DNA from: Panulirus ornatus
Taxonomy: Eukaryota > Arthropoda > Malacostraca > Decapoda > Palinuridae
Assembly (NCBI RefSeq): GCF_036320965.1
Contig: NC_092249.1
Location: 7,854,069 to 7,918,068, forward strand
Reading direction: 5' to 3'
Length of the DNA stretch: 64,000 nt
Part shown: positions 23,611-34,195 of the stretch, piece by piece
Numbering within the stretch: position 1 is the first letter of the stretch
Layout: every line of letters begins with the position of its first letter
Made by a program: the position numbers and the translations under genes
Notes under the pieces: model-generated
The model's database searches: none
What the model was told of the DNA's origin: nothing
Seen by the model: the letters and a program-made list of their open reading frames with translations, nothing else

Positions 23611-24010
23611 AGGAATCATCTTTCGGGGCATGACAAAGAGTAAATATTGAACGTACGTACTGATTCAATTGGTCTGGGACCTTGTGTCTTGGACGCTCTC
23701 CCTTTATCATTTGTCAAATGTTCCTGATCCATGGCAGAGAACACGACGGTCCAGGGCTCTCACTCCTCCTCCCCTGTTTTCAATTCGAGCCTTCATTCAA
23801 ATTGTGACGGGTCAGAGGTCATGAATCCCAACTTTTACAATAAAACTCTATGGAATGGAACGCGATCACTTCGTTGGAAGATAGATGGGGCGAGACATTA
23901 GCATTTGTTCGCGAATGACAGATTTTTTTTTCCAGCTTTGGAACGAGTCTGAAAAATGTTACATTTAGGAAATGCTTTTGGATAGACTGTCGATGATGTA
24001 TTAAGGCCTT
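23610..24010. other. No gene recognised
   Basis: Unique sequence with no supported feature. Confidence 0.5.
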
Positions 24011-24442
24011 CGATACTTGCCTCTGATGCTGCTGCTGCTGCCTCCATAATCACTCTCTCCTTTACTGATGCCTCTTCTTTCATCCCATATTCTTCTTTAC
24101 TGCTGCTTCCTTCATTCCTCTCTCCTGTTTCCTTCATCCCAATCTCACTTTCTCCTCTACTGCTGTTCTTTCATCCCACTTTCTCCTTTACTGATGCTTC
24201 CTCCATCTCATTTTCTCCTTTGGCGCAGCTTCCTTCACCCCTTTCTCTCCTTTACTGCTTCTGGTTCGTTCATTCCACTCTCTCATCCCTTGTTGCTTCC
24301 TTCATCCCACTCTACTACAGCTGCTTCCTTCTTCCCACTTTTCTTGTGCTTCCTTCATCTCAGTTTCTCTCTTACTGTTACATCATTTATCCCACTCTCG
24401 TCTCTACTTCTGCTGTCTCCTTCATCGCTCCGTCTCTTCTGC
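24011..24442. repeat. Degenerate pyrimidine-rich tandem repeat, about 33 bp
   Basis: Repeated words 'tctcctttactgctgcttcc' and 'ttcatcccact' with strong drift. It leads into the LINE 5'-end relic and could be an old repetitive 5' UTR (inference). Confidence 0.6.
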
Positions 24443-24529
24443 TGTTTGAAGCAGAAGAAGGAGTCGAGCAGGGAGTTCTCATCCTCCTCAAATGCTCAGA
24501 TTGGGGCGTCTGAATGTGTGTATGTGTGA
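24443..24529 (+). pseudogene. Relic of the RTE-like LINE 5' end
   Basis: About 80% match to the first about 85 bp of the intact element read in sense: 'cagaagaaggagtc', 'atcctcctc.aa.gctcaga' and 'tggggcgtctgaatgtgtgt'. Both the ORF start frame and a second overlapping frame (EEGV.QGVLILLKCSDWGV then stop) are kept. This is the only copy besides 40081-43318 with the 5' end. Confidence 0.7.
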
Positions 24530-24879
24530 CCCACTCTCTTCCAGTGTTACTTTCCACAATCCACTCTCTTCTTTATGCTATAATCTTTATCCCACTCTTT
24601 CATTAACGTCACATTATCACCCTAGCTCCATTAACTCCTTATTTCCCTTCATCTTTCAACATTATATCTCACATGAAGACTACATCAGCTTCCGTAATCA
24701 CAAGATACACAACTCCCTCGCTTGCAGCACCTCTTGGAAGCAAGCTGTCCCTGATTCACAGCACCTTAAAGACACTGAACAGCAGGACCTGATGACATCC
24801 GCTGGCACGGCACCAACTTCTGCTACACAGCTTGACATCATTATTCTATTCCCTGTGTTATAGGGAGCATTATTGCTCC
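24530..24879. other. No gene recognised
   Basis: Pyrimidine-rich unique sequence with no supported feature. Confidence 0.5.
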
Positions 24880-25255
24880 CCTCCAGGCGTCCTCGTCTTA
24901 GTCCATCAGGTCTCCTCTTAAATGGCTTTCCCATGTCCTCAAGCAGATAACCCTGTCATGGGCCATCAGGTCCTCTATGATATGGTTTTCTTATGTACTC
25001 CACCATATAACCTCGTCACAGACCATTTCGTCGTCTGTTAAATGGTTTTCCCTATGTCCTCCAGCAGATAAACTTGTCCTAGACCATCAGGTCTGTTACC
25101 CGGCTTTCCCATGTACTCCCATGTTCTCCAGCAGATTAAGTTGTCATAGACCATCACGTCTTCTGTTATCTGGCTTGCCCATATACTACCATCCCCTCCC
25201 GCAGATAACCTCCTCGTAGACCATCAGGTCTTCTGTTACCTGATTATCCCATTGT
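24880..25255. repeat. ~62-bp degenerate minisatellite, about 6 units
   Basis: Units contain 'accatcaggtcttctgtta', 'tggctttcccatgt', 'ctccagcagataacc' and 'tcgtcatag'. Confidence 0.85.
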
Positions 25256-25455
25256 GCTTCAGTTGACACACTTAAGTATTGGCTCCGGGTTCGAGGATAG
25301 GGTTGAGGATACATTCCACTGGCTCTAAGATAACACTTACGAAATTCGTCTTTGCCATCTTGACTTTGAGTTCACCGACAAAGTCATTTTTTTGATGATT
25401 GTAGTTCATCGTGTGGCTTCAGAATATCGAAAGACATTTCATTTTATGACCGTCA

Positions 25456-26024
25456 TCCGTCGCTTATCATTTCTTGAAAGTTGTCGTGTCCCTCATCATC
25501 TTCGCTTATCATTTCTTGAAAGTTGTCGTGTCCCTCATCATCTTCGCTTATCATTGAAAGTTGTCGTGTCCCTCATCATCTTCGCTTATCATTTCTTGAA
25601 AGTTGTCGTGTCCCTCATCATCTTCGCTTATCATTTCTTGAAAGTTGTCGTGTCCCTCATCATCTTCGCTTATCATTTCTTGAAAGTTGTCGTGTCCCTC
25701 ATCATCTTCGCTTATCATTTCTTGAAAGTTGTCGTGTCCCTCATCATCTTCGCTTATCATTGAAAGTTGTCGTGTCCCTCATCATCTTCGCTTATCATTG
25801 AAAGTTGTCGTGTCCCTCATCATCTTCGCTTATCATTTCTTGAAAGTTGTCGTGTCCCTCATCATCTTCGCTTATCATTGAAAGTTGTCGTGTCCCTCAT
25901 CATCTTCGCTTATCATTGAAAGTTGTCGTGTCCCTCATCATCTTCGCTTATCATTGAAAGTTGTCGTGTCCCTCATCATCTTCGCTTATCATTGAAAGTT
26001 GTCGTGTCCCTCATCATCTTCCCT
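25456..26024. repeat. 38/42-bp minisatellite, 14 units, two length classes
   Basis: Unit starts (the 'gaaag' word) are at 25476, 25518, 25556, 25598, 25640, 25682, 25724, 25762, 25800, 25842, 25880, 25918, 25956 and 25994. Long units (42 bp) contain an extra 'tctt' that short units (38 bp) lack. The order is L S L L L L S S L S S S S, then the last partial unit. Units are otherwise almost identical, so the array is young. Confidence 0.97.
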
Positions 26025-26945
26025 CATTGACGGAGTCCTTGGGTGTTGTCACATTCGAGAATTGTGAATTTGACCCTCTCAGTGTCGCCACCACCCTCCT
26101 GATTCTCACCTTCAAGAGCTTTTCCCCTGGTTTGCTCAGAACCACTTATCTGTTCTCAAGCTTCCTCCTCGAAGGAACCATCTGTCAGCTGTTCCGTTCT
26201 CATTTCGTTCATCTTTTGGCGTTTCCTTCCTTCCCTGTTCACACGTTCTCGGAAATCTTTCGGATTACCGTTCCTCCGTTCCCTCATCTACCATAAGTTC
26301 TACTTCCTCCCCAATTGATATTCTTTATAGTCATTTATCGTATATCTTTTTTATCACTATTGTGCCTTGAGTGTTCTGTTCCATTCACGCACACCAGTGC
26401 CTCGCACACAAACCAGCCCTCCTTTCCGCAGCATGGTAAGTTTTTATTCCTTTACCTTCTTTATCACTTTGTTCAGGGATCCTGTTCCCTGGAAAGGCGC
26501 CCGTGCCTGACTCGAAGCCCTCCTTCCAGCAGTACGGTACGTTATAATGGAGTCCATTCCTTGCTTTGAAAATTATCCCTCATTCGTCATTACCTCATTT
26601 TTCTCTCTCTATCCCTCCTTCTTTTCCCCCGCTAATCCTTTTCTCTCCTTCAATCATTCTTTTCATTCTTGGATGGATTTTTCATTCATGTCTTTCATTA
26701 TGGCTAGAATTCCCCTCTTTCATATTTCATTCACCCTCTTCTGTCCCTCATTCATTCTTTTCATTTGCATCTCGATTTGTAATTCATACCTTTCATTATA
26801 GCAAAATTTCCCTCCTTCTTTCATTTTTCTCCCCCATTTTTCGATCCTTCTTTCATGGATTAGTTTTCTATTAATAACTTTCTCCATATTTTCTCATTTT
26901 GTCTTCGCTGTAAAATCTTTCTTCCATTGAGTTTTACACGAGTCT

Positions 26946-26946
<1 letters not shown>
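26025..26946. other. Pyrimidine-rich tract, no gene
   Basis: Plus strand is strongly C/T-rich with repeated 'ttcattcttttcatt'-like words. Open frames here are low complexity. Confidence 0.6.

Positions 26947-26978
<32 letters not shown>
26947..26978. repeat. (CA)n followed by a C run
   Basis: About 32 bp CA then a short C tract. Confidence 0.95.
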
Positions 26979-26981
<3 letters not shown>

Positions 26982-27064
26982 CCCCCCGCCTTTCGCCTCA
27001 TTCTTTTCCACTCCCTGTCTTCCTCTTGATCTTCCTCTTCACCTTAATAACCCAGCATCTTCCT

Positions 27065-27119
27065 CCCTACTCCTCCTCCTCCTCCTCCTCCTCTTCCTCC
27101 TCCTCCTCCTCCTCCTCTC
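27065..27119. repeat. (CTC)n trinucleotide repeat
   Basis: About 55 bp of 'cctcctcctcct' with one 'tt' variant. Confidence 0.95.
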
Positions 27120-27190
27120 CTTTCAATTTCCTTGGATGCTTCCCACATAAAGCGTCACTTTTATCACCAGTTTCATTCTCGCTGGTCGAG

Positions 27191-27191
<1 letters not shown>

Positions 27192-27262
<71 letters not shown>
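27192..27262. repeat. (CA)n microsatellite
   Basis: About 71 bp. Confidence 0.98.
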
Positions 27263-27263
<1 letters not shown>

Positions 27264-27494
27264 CGGCCTTTCTACCCCGTGTGTCCATAGCGCTGTATTT
27301 ATTAATGCGGGAAACGGCGAAGAGTCGAAGGAAGAGGAGATATACGGGTTTAGTCTGGCCAAAAGCCGTCACCTCTCTGACAGGAGGCGTCTCATCATTA
27401 ACGCTCGTCGGGAAAAATGATGAGAGCAACAAATGATTACGTCGAGGACAGAGATGCTGTAGCCTGGACACACCACACACCACGGGAAGGTGTG

Positions 27495-28064
27495 AATGTG
27501 TGAATGGTTGTTAGTGTATATATGAGGATAGTAATAGCAGTTTCAATACGGTCTTCTTACGTACACCATTAAAAAGGCATCATCTCTGGCTATATCGCTC
27601 TTAGATGTATGTTCGTGAACAGTAGAAGTAAAAAGACTTAAATAAATTAACGTAAGTCACAAGAGTTCCATCGTAATGTCATTAACATTGCACGAAAACA
27701 CTGTAATCTGTAAGTGGAGTCACCTTACCATTCTCTGGTTGGGCTTAATGTGTCTGAATTACGTTACCTGTGTTGATCGCTGCCACTTCACCTTAACTAT
27801 GACGCTGCTATAAGCCACACTAATTATTGCTGCTTTTCTCTCTTGACACTATTATTATTGCTACTAGTGTCACTTCCCTCCTCTTCCTCTCCTTTCCCTT
27901 GCTCTTTTTCCTCCTCCTTCCCGGAATTTCAAGCCAAGTACATCCATTTCTCCTTCCACTCCTTTTCTCTTAACTCCTCGTGTTGTCACAATGAAACAAC
28001 ACAACACACAACGATAGACTTCAAAGAGAAAGCAAATGATAGATAGAAAAGTGGCGAATGAAAG
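27495..28064 (+). repeat. Direct segmental duplication, copy 1
   Basis: Collinear with 29321-29896 from 'aatgtgtgaatggttg' to 'gaaaagtggcga.tgaa', about 95% identical by eye with a few small indels. It ends where the LINE at 28061 starts. No coding content recognised. Confidence 0.95.
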
Positions 28065-28948
28065 TGTGTGGAAGAAGAAAGTTAAGAGTAAATGTGAATA
28101 AGAGCAAGGTTATTAGGTACAGTAGGGTTGAGGGTCAAGTCAATTGGGAGGTGAGTTTGAATGGAGAAAAACTGGAGGAAGTGAAGTGTTTTAGATATCT
28201 GGGAGTGGATCTGTCAGCGGATGGAACCATGGAAGCGGAAGTGGATCATAGGGTGGGGGAGGGTGTGAAAATTTTGGGAGCCTTGAAAAATGTGTGGAAG
28301 TCGAGAACATTATCCCGGAAAGCAAAAATGGGTATGTTTGAAGGAATAGTAGTTCCAACAATGTTGTATGGTTGCGAGGCGTGGGCTATGGATAGAGTTG
28401 TGCGCAGGAGGATGGATGTGCTGGAAATGAGATGTTTGAGGACAATGTGTGGTGTGAGGTGGTTTGATCGAGTAAGTAACGTAAGGGTAAGAGAGATGTG
28501 TGGAAATAAAAAGAGCGTGGTTGAGAGAGCAGAAGAGGGTGTTTTGAAATGGTTTGGGCACATGGAGAGAATGAGTGAGGAAAGATTGACCAAGAGGATA
28601 TATGTGTCGGAGGTGGAGGGAACGAGGAGAAGAGGGAGACCAAATTGGAGGTGGAAAGATGGAGTGAAAAGGATTTTGTGTGATCGGGGCCTGAACATGC
28701 AGGAGGGTGAAAGGAGGGCAAGGAATAGAGTGAATTGGAGCGATGTGGTATACAGGGGTTGACGTGCTGTCAGTGGATTGAATCAAGGCATGTGAAGCGT
28801 CCGGGGTAAACCAAGGAAAGCTGTGTAGGTATGTATATTTGCGTGTGTGGACGTGTGTATGTACATGTGTATGGGGGGGGGTTGGGCCATTTCTTTCGTC
28901 TGTTTCCTTGCGCTACCTCGCAAACGCGGGAGACAGCGACAAAGTATA

Positions 28949-28966
<18 letters not shown>
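28061..28966 (+). pseudogene. RTE-like LINE, young 5'-truncated copy with open 234-codon frame
   Basis: The frame to 28762 matches residues 766-998 of the intact protein. Differences that I see include G787V, A834V, D878V, K969R and H993D. It has no catalytic RT motif. Short-type 3' UTR, tail 'gcgctacctcgcaaacgcgg' plus 'gagacagcgacaaagtata', then about 17 A and (TA)n. Confidence 0.95.
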
Positions 28967-28982
<16 letters not shown>

Positions 28983-29026
28983 TATAAATTTCTTTATGGA
29001 TGGGGTTGTTAGGGAGGTGAATATAT
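28967..29026 (+). repeat. (TA)n with a 36-bp LINE micro-fragment
   Basis: Between two short TA runs lies 'tttctttatggatggggttg' plus 'ttagggaggtgaat', matching codons for LFMDGVVREVN of the LINE. It is far out of order relative to the adjacent LINE 3' end. Confidence 0.8.
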
Positions 29027-29059
29027 ATATATACACACACACACATACACACTCACACA

Positions 29060-29290
29060 CACGAACATATGGTGCAATAAACGTGCAGCTCATGTGAACA
29101 TACAATACCCTCCTGACACCTGGATTCGAACTGCTGCCATTTACGTGGGGAGATGGGGACGTAATGACTAGGCTATGGGCCTTATAGCCCAGTAGTTACC
29201 TCTCCATCTACCACGCATATGGCAGAGGTTCGAATCCTGTTCTCGAGAAAGGATTATATAAACAAATGTACACTGTGTGTTCACGTTGAG
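29060..29290. mobile_element. Head-to-head pair of diverged T tRNA-like modules
   Basis: Left module (minus) has the T tail words 'acgaacatatggtgca' and B box 'ggattcgaactgctg'. It ends at 'aggctatgggcc'. Right module (plus) starts 'tagcccagtagttacc' and has B box 'aggttcgaatcctg'. The same minus-then-plus layout as 7940-8241, but old enough that the arms no longer match well. Confidence 0.7.
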
Positions 29291-29320
29291 AAGAAAAGCT
29301 CGAAATTGAAATTTAGTGAA

Positions 29321-29896
29321 AATGTGTGAATGGTTGTTAATATATATCAGGATAGTACTAGCTGTAATAGCAGTTTCAATAGGGTCGTCTTGCGTACACC
29401 TTCAAAAAGGCATCATCTGGTTATATCACTCTTAGATGTATGATCGTGAACAGTAGAAGGAAGAAGACTTAAATAATCTAACGTAAGTCACAAGAGTTCC
29501 ATCGTAATGTCATTAACATTGCATGAAAACACTGTAATCTGTAAGTGGAGTCACCTTACCATTCTCTGGTTGGGTTTAATGTGTCTGAATTATGTTACCT
29601 GTGTTGATCGCTGCCACTTCACCTTAACTATGACGCTGCTATAAGCCACTCTAATTATTGCTGCTTCTCTCTCTTGGCACTACTACTATTGCTACAAGTG
29701 TCACTTCCCTCCTCTTCCTCTCCTTTCCCTTGCTCTTTTTCCTCCTCCTTCCCGGAATTTCAAGCCAAGTACATCCATTTCTCCTTCCACTCCTTTTCTC
29801 TTAACTCCTCGTGTTGTCACAATGAAACAACACAGCACACAACGATAGACTCGTCTTCAAAGAGAAAGCAAATGATAGAAAAGTGGCGACTGAAAC
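29321..29896 (+). repeat. Direct segmental duplication, copy 2
   Basis: Partner of 27495-28064 (see there). It continues without a LINE into an E element. Confidence 0.95.
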
Positions 29897-29924
29897 GTGA
29901 GATGATAACTGATGATAGGATCTA

Positions 29925-30059
29925 TGACGCATTCACGGGCCGCTCGGGGTTGAGTGAACATGTTCGAATCTTGGTTATGGAAGTCGGTTCGAAGTCATCC
30001 CAGCTTTTCATCCTCTCTTATGGGTTGGTTGATAAAATGGGTACTTGGCTCATGCTACG

Positions 30060-30061
<2 letters not shown>
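29925..30061 (+). mobile_element. tRNA-derived SINE, family E, copy 6
   Basis: 'tgacgcattcacgggccgc', 'gttcgaatcttggttatgg' B box, 'tcccagcttttcatcc' and 'gggttggttgataaaatggg'. It ends 'atgctacggtg' at (TA)n, the internal TA site. The A-box part is missing. Confidence 0.85.

Positions 30062-30146
<85 letters not shown>
30062..30146. repeat. (TA)n microsatellite
   Basis: About 85 bp; the E 3' domain does not follow. Confidence 0.98.
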
Positions 30147-30147
<1 letters not shown>

Positions 30148-32031
30148 CCATGAAAAGGACTACATTGGAACTACATTGAAAGAAGAAAATACATACAAAG
30201 ACACTGAAATAATCGGAAAGAAAAACGAACGAGATACAACACAGGAGATAATAATAGTGTGCCAAACGGGAGATAACAGGTGAAGCCAAAAAAAAAAGGA
30301 GAAAAACAGCTAACAAGAGGAGCAAAAGGTGATGGAGGAGGAAGGAGAGAGGCGGGTGGCGTGTTGGCGTATGTGATGAGGTCAAATTATACCTTTTGAA
30401 GGTGACCTTTCTGGCGGCTGGGAACAACACCAGCTGAACTCTCCAAACACGAGCACGCTGGAGTCCAAGTGTGGACGGTGGAGCCCAAGTGTGGACGGTT
30501 TAGACCAAGTGTGGACGGTTTAGACCAAGTGTGGACACTGCAAGTGAGTAGGATGCAGTGTTGAAGTGTTGACAGGGAAAAGTAAACCAGCGGCCGTGTG
30601 GACGGCGCTGGTTGAAGAGGGGCATTATGAGGCGAGGGGGACAGTTTGACTATACGTAAAGACACTTTAGGCTGAGTGCTGAGCTCTGTATATAGAACAG
30701 GGAAGGTTCACAAACGAGTCGTATTATGTACACATAGTCGTATCTATGATGATAGATCACACACGCTGAGGATAATCTAAGCATCAAAGAGACGCTTTGC
30801 TGCGTTCAAACTGTTGTCAGTTTAGACGCAACGATATATCTAGACATAGTCAAGCTGAATTAAATACGAGGTACACATTTCGGACGGAATCATTAAGACT
30901 TTTCAGAAGTGGAGAGGCTTAATTTATGAGCTGAAGACAGGGATAGAAGTGAAGTTTTCGCTTGACCAAGTAAGGTTCATTTTCCTGACGACGGAGATGA
31001 GATATTTTGGATATTATTCTGAAGATAGCGAAGAATTTACGAAAAATATTGCAGGGACGAAGTAGATCCTATGAGGCTGGGAGAGACAGTAAGAACTCCT
31101 GATCATCGGCTGAAGACGATGGGCACCGTGGAAGTAAAGAGATTCATTAAGAAAAACTCTTCCGGTCCAGGAGACAGGCGCTATCAAGTTTTCCATGCGG
31201 CAGACGTCCAGCAAAAAAAGAAAATGGATGTTATATATAAAGAATCGGGACACTAACAGAAGGCCTTAAGAGGGTCTAACTCTCGTCAGCCGAGACACAT
31301 AAGCTGAACTATACAAGCCGACGCCCGAGGGACATACTGAAGAAACTACACTAGCAGGTCGGCTGAGACCGCCATTTAGAACCTCCTCGGGAACCCTTCT
31401 GCAGTCCAGCCTGCTTCGTTAGTCCGAGCAGACAGCGGCGGCAGCGGAAGCAGGTTTACTCAAGACGCAATAAAAGCTTGAGTCAACTTCCACAGAAAGA
31501 TTAGAAACGAACTGCAAACGCGGCCGCCAGAATATTCTAAAAGCGATGATTGGAAATATTGCGTCCTCGGGGGTGGTAGGAAATGTTCTGGAACCTGCTG
31601 GTCCGTGTGGCCTGGTTTTATTTCGGGCCTCTCTTTATGCTTGCACGGCTCCTTCTTATTGCCCATTGCGTCTCGGATGTGATGTAGTACTCCTGTGGCT
31701 GGCAAATTATCATTTCCTTCGGCTTGTGGCTTGTCCTTTTGTTTATAGGAAGATTTTACTATTGTCTTTCGGTCTCTTTCCGTTTAGATATGATAGATAA
31801 GCAGATAGACAGACAGTGAAATTCTGTGTGAGAGGGAGAGAGTGTATGTTGGTGGACTGAAAGCCGCCAGTTGGCCACGTGTGGTTGGCCATGGGCTGCG
31901 GGTCAAAGGAATGACCCTTGAAGGTCGCTGATGGAATACTGGCTCAGAGCGCAGCCGTCACGAACTCTCACAATACTGAGGTGGATCGTGCCAGTGACAT
32001 ACCCCTCTGGTCGGTGGCTGCCTATAACACC

Positions 32032-32035
<4 letters not shown>
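30147..32035. other. No gene recognised
   Basis: Mostly unique. It includes a 20-bp tandem repeat at about 30465-30540 ('ccaagtgtggacggtttaga', about 4 units). I see no RNA gene or coding domain. Confidence 0.55.

Positions 32036-32102
<67 letters not shown>
32036..32102. repeat. (GA)n microsatellite
   Basis: About 67 bp. Confidence 0.98.
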
Positions 32103-32103
<1 letters not shown>

Positions 32104-32166
32104 GCATCAACTAGGCAATACCGAAGTGTTTGGAAAGTAAACAAACATGGACAATCTAGAAACCTT

Positions 32167-32169
<3 letters not shown>

Positions 32170-32236
<67 letters not shown>
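32170..32236. repeat. (TA)n microsatellite
   Basis: About 67 bp, in otherwise unique sequence. Confidence 0.97.
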
Positions 32237-32239
<3 letters not shown>

Positions 32240-32814
32240 ACAGTGATACAGAAACGTTGCCTTGGCAGAAATTAGACGTGGCATTTGAAAAAAGATTTCT
32301 CGAAAGAAAGTGTGTAAGATTTTCTTTGAGAAAACCCAGGGTAGACAAGGCTATCATGAAATGTTTTTTCATAAGAACAAGAGTAAAGAACACAGTTGAG
32401 AACGAATAGAGTAAGAACGTTTTGTGGATGGCAACCCATAAATGAGGTAGTTCAGAAACGTTTGATGATAGAAATGATATAGAAACATTTGTTTGAAAGA
32501 ATAATGACAATATCTCGTTCATGATTCTGGTGGACGAAGGAAGGGTATACATCAGTAATCGTACACAATATGGCTCTAGGTTCAGTTTTGCTGCAAATAA
32601 CTGCTTTATTATGTGTGATTTTTGAGATCTAAATGTGTCTTTTTTTTCCCCCACCCATTCATTTCTATACTGAGCCTTTTATTTCTGTGTAATGCAGTTG
32701 ATTTATACAAACCAATACGTGACGCTCATGGAGTTTTACAAGAACAAAATCGACAGCATTTTTAACCCGGCTCGTGTGTCCCCAGGGATGTCCAACATCC
32801 GACAGCAACGCCCT
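32237..32814. other. No gene recognised
   Basis: Unique AT-rich sequence; long frames here read through neighbouring microsatellites. Confidence 0.5.
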
Positions 32815-33105
32815 CTGTGTCAGGCCTAATGAACTGACCATATTGTGTCCAGGGGACACGGCCATTACAAACAACAGGCCTAATGAGCCTACCAGAGGTG
32901 TCCGATGTCGGGTTACATGGCCACTACTAACAGGCCCTAATGAGGGTAACAGAGGTGTCTAATGCCCAGCACCTCTGAGTCAGGCCTAATGAACCCACCA
33001 CAGGCGTCCACCACGTCCGGGACCAACTGACAGGCCTAATGAGCCATACCCGAGGTGTCAATAACCGGGGACATGGCTCACACTAACACTCCTAATGAGC
33101 CTTCC
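32815..33105. repeat. ~49-57-bp degenerate minisatellite, about 6 units
   Basis: 'caggcctaatgagcc' recurs at about 32821, 32876, 32933, 32982, 33031 and 33088, separated by variable 'ccagaggtgtcc' and 'ggacatggcc' words. Confidence 0.85.
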
Positions 33106-33761
33106 TCAGGGCGACCCACATCCGGAAAAGATGTTCCCCTCGGACGGGATTGATAAGCCTGCCAGGCCCTTTGGCTTATACTTTGCCTCATATCTTTCTT
33201 CTTATCATTCTTTTCTGAGACAGAAAAAAAAAGATAATTTCTTCGAGTATAATTAGGATTTAGCATCAATTTGATGACATTTATTGACTGTCACATAAGA
33301 GATATCATAAAGACTTTGAACTCCAAATTGTTTTCGGGTCGTGGTCTTTCGTGCCGCACGTATCTTAACATGATTCGTGCGGTATTCGCACTCTTTCGTG
33401 TCGCATTTGTCCTTGAATATCTACGTTCGTGTGGTATTGCTCCACTCGCTCATGTCTTTGATGATTAACGGTACCAGTGAGTAAGTCATCCTCAGATTAG
33501 TTGAGTGAAGCGATGTCTCCATGGACGACACTGCTAACATAATTGATCCTGTGTGAGCCACGGCCAATACACTAGTGGTAGTACACTGAAAATAACTTTT
33601 TTTTTTTTGATATGTGACGGAATGAGGTTCTGTTTTTGAGTCAGGGAGGCAGAAGGGACTACTTGCAGACGATGCGTAAAACTTTACGAAGGACTCTGTT
33701 GAAACTGGGAGGACAAATGTCTATTCTTATCAGCACAGAGGTAATCTAGTAATAGCATGAA
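33106..33761. other. No gene recognised
   Basis: Unique sequence with no supported feature. Confidence 0.5.
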
Positions 33762-33955
33762 CCTCTGTGGTGTATCGGTTAGCTGCCCTCGGTCGAGCGC
33801 ATAGGTTCGAATCCTGGTTGGGGCAGTAAGTCCACAACCATCCCCAGGGGATTGGTCCATGAACTGGGCATCTGGCTTCGGTCAGGGTATATCTATCTAT
33901 CTGTTTATCTATATATCTATCTATATCTATATCTATATCTATTTACATCTATCTA

Positions 33956-33994
<39 letters not shown>

Positions 33995-34011
33995 ATATAT
34001 ATATATATGTA

Positions 34012-34102
<91 letters not shown>

Positions 34103-34195
34103 TCTATATATATATAGCGTTAGTAAGACGGCCCTGATTAGGGCATTCAGCTGCCCGTGCCGTCTCAGCTAACATAAAAAGAATATCACGGTCCT
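33762..34195 (+). mobile_element. tRNA-derived SINE, family E, copy 7, split by (TATC)n/(TA)n
   Basis: Head 'ctgtggtgtatcggttagct' and B box 'aggttcgaatcctggttgg', body to 'ggcttcggtcaggg'. Then about 230 bp of TATC and TA repeats. Then the 3' domain 'gcgttagtaagacggccctg' to 'gtctcagctaacataaaaag'. The microsatellite sits exactly inside the SINE. Confidence 0.92.

Noticed and set aside
24068..24529. 153-codon plus-strand frame as a host exon
   Set aside because: It runs through a degenerate pyrimidine tandem repeat and ends in the LINE 5' relic; no independent support.
25456..26024. CRISPR-like array
   Set aside because: There are no unique spacers; the whole unit repeats. The same holds for 60798-61413, 22563-22995 and 39262-39612. 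The DNA is eukaryotic.
27285..27335. Possible relic of the C/LINE tail ('agcgctgtatttattaatgc' then 'gggaaacggcgaagag')
   Set aside because: Only the tail words match, over about 40 bp with an altered centre and no upstream C sequence. Too weak to annotate.
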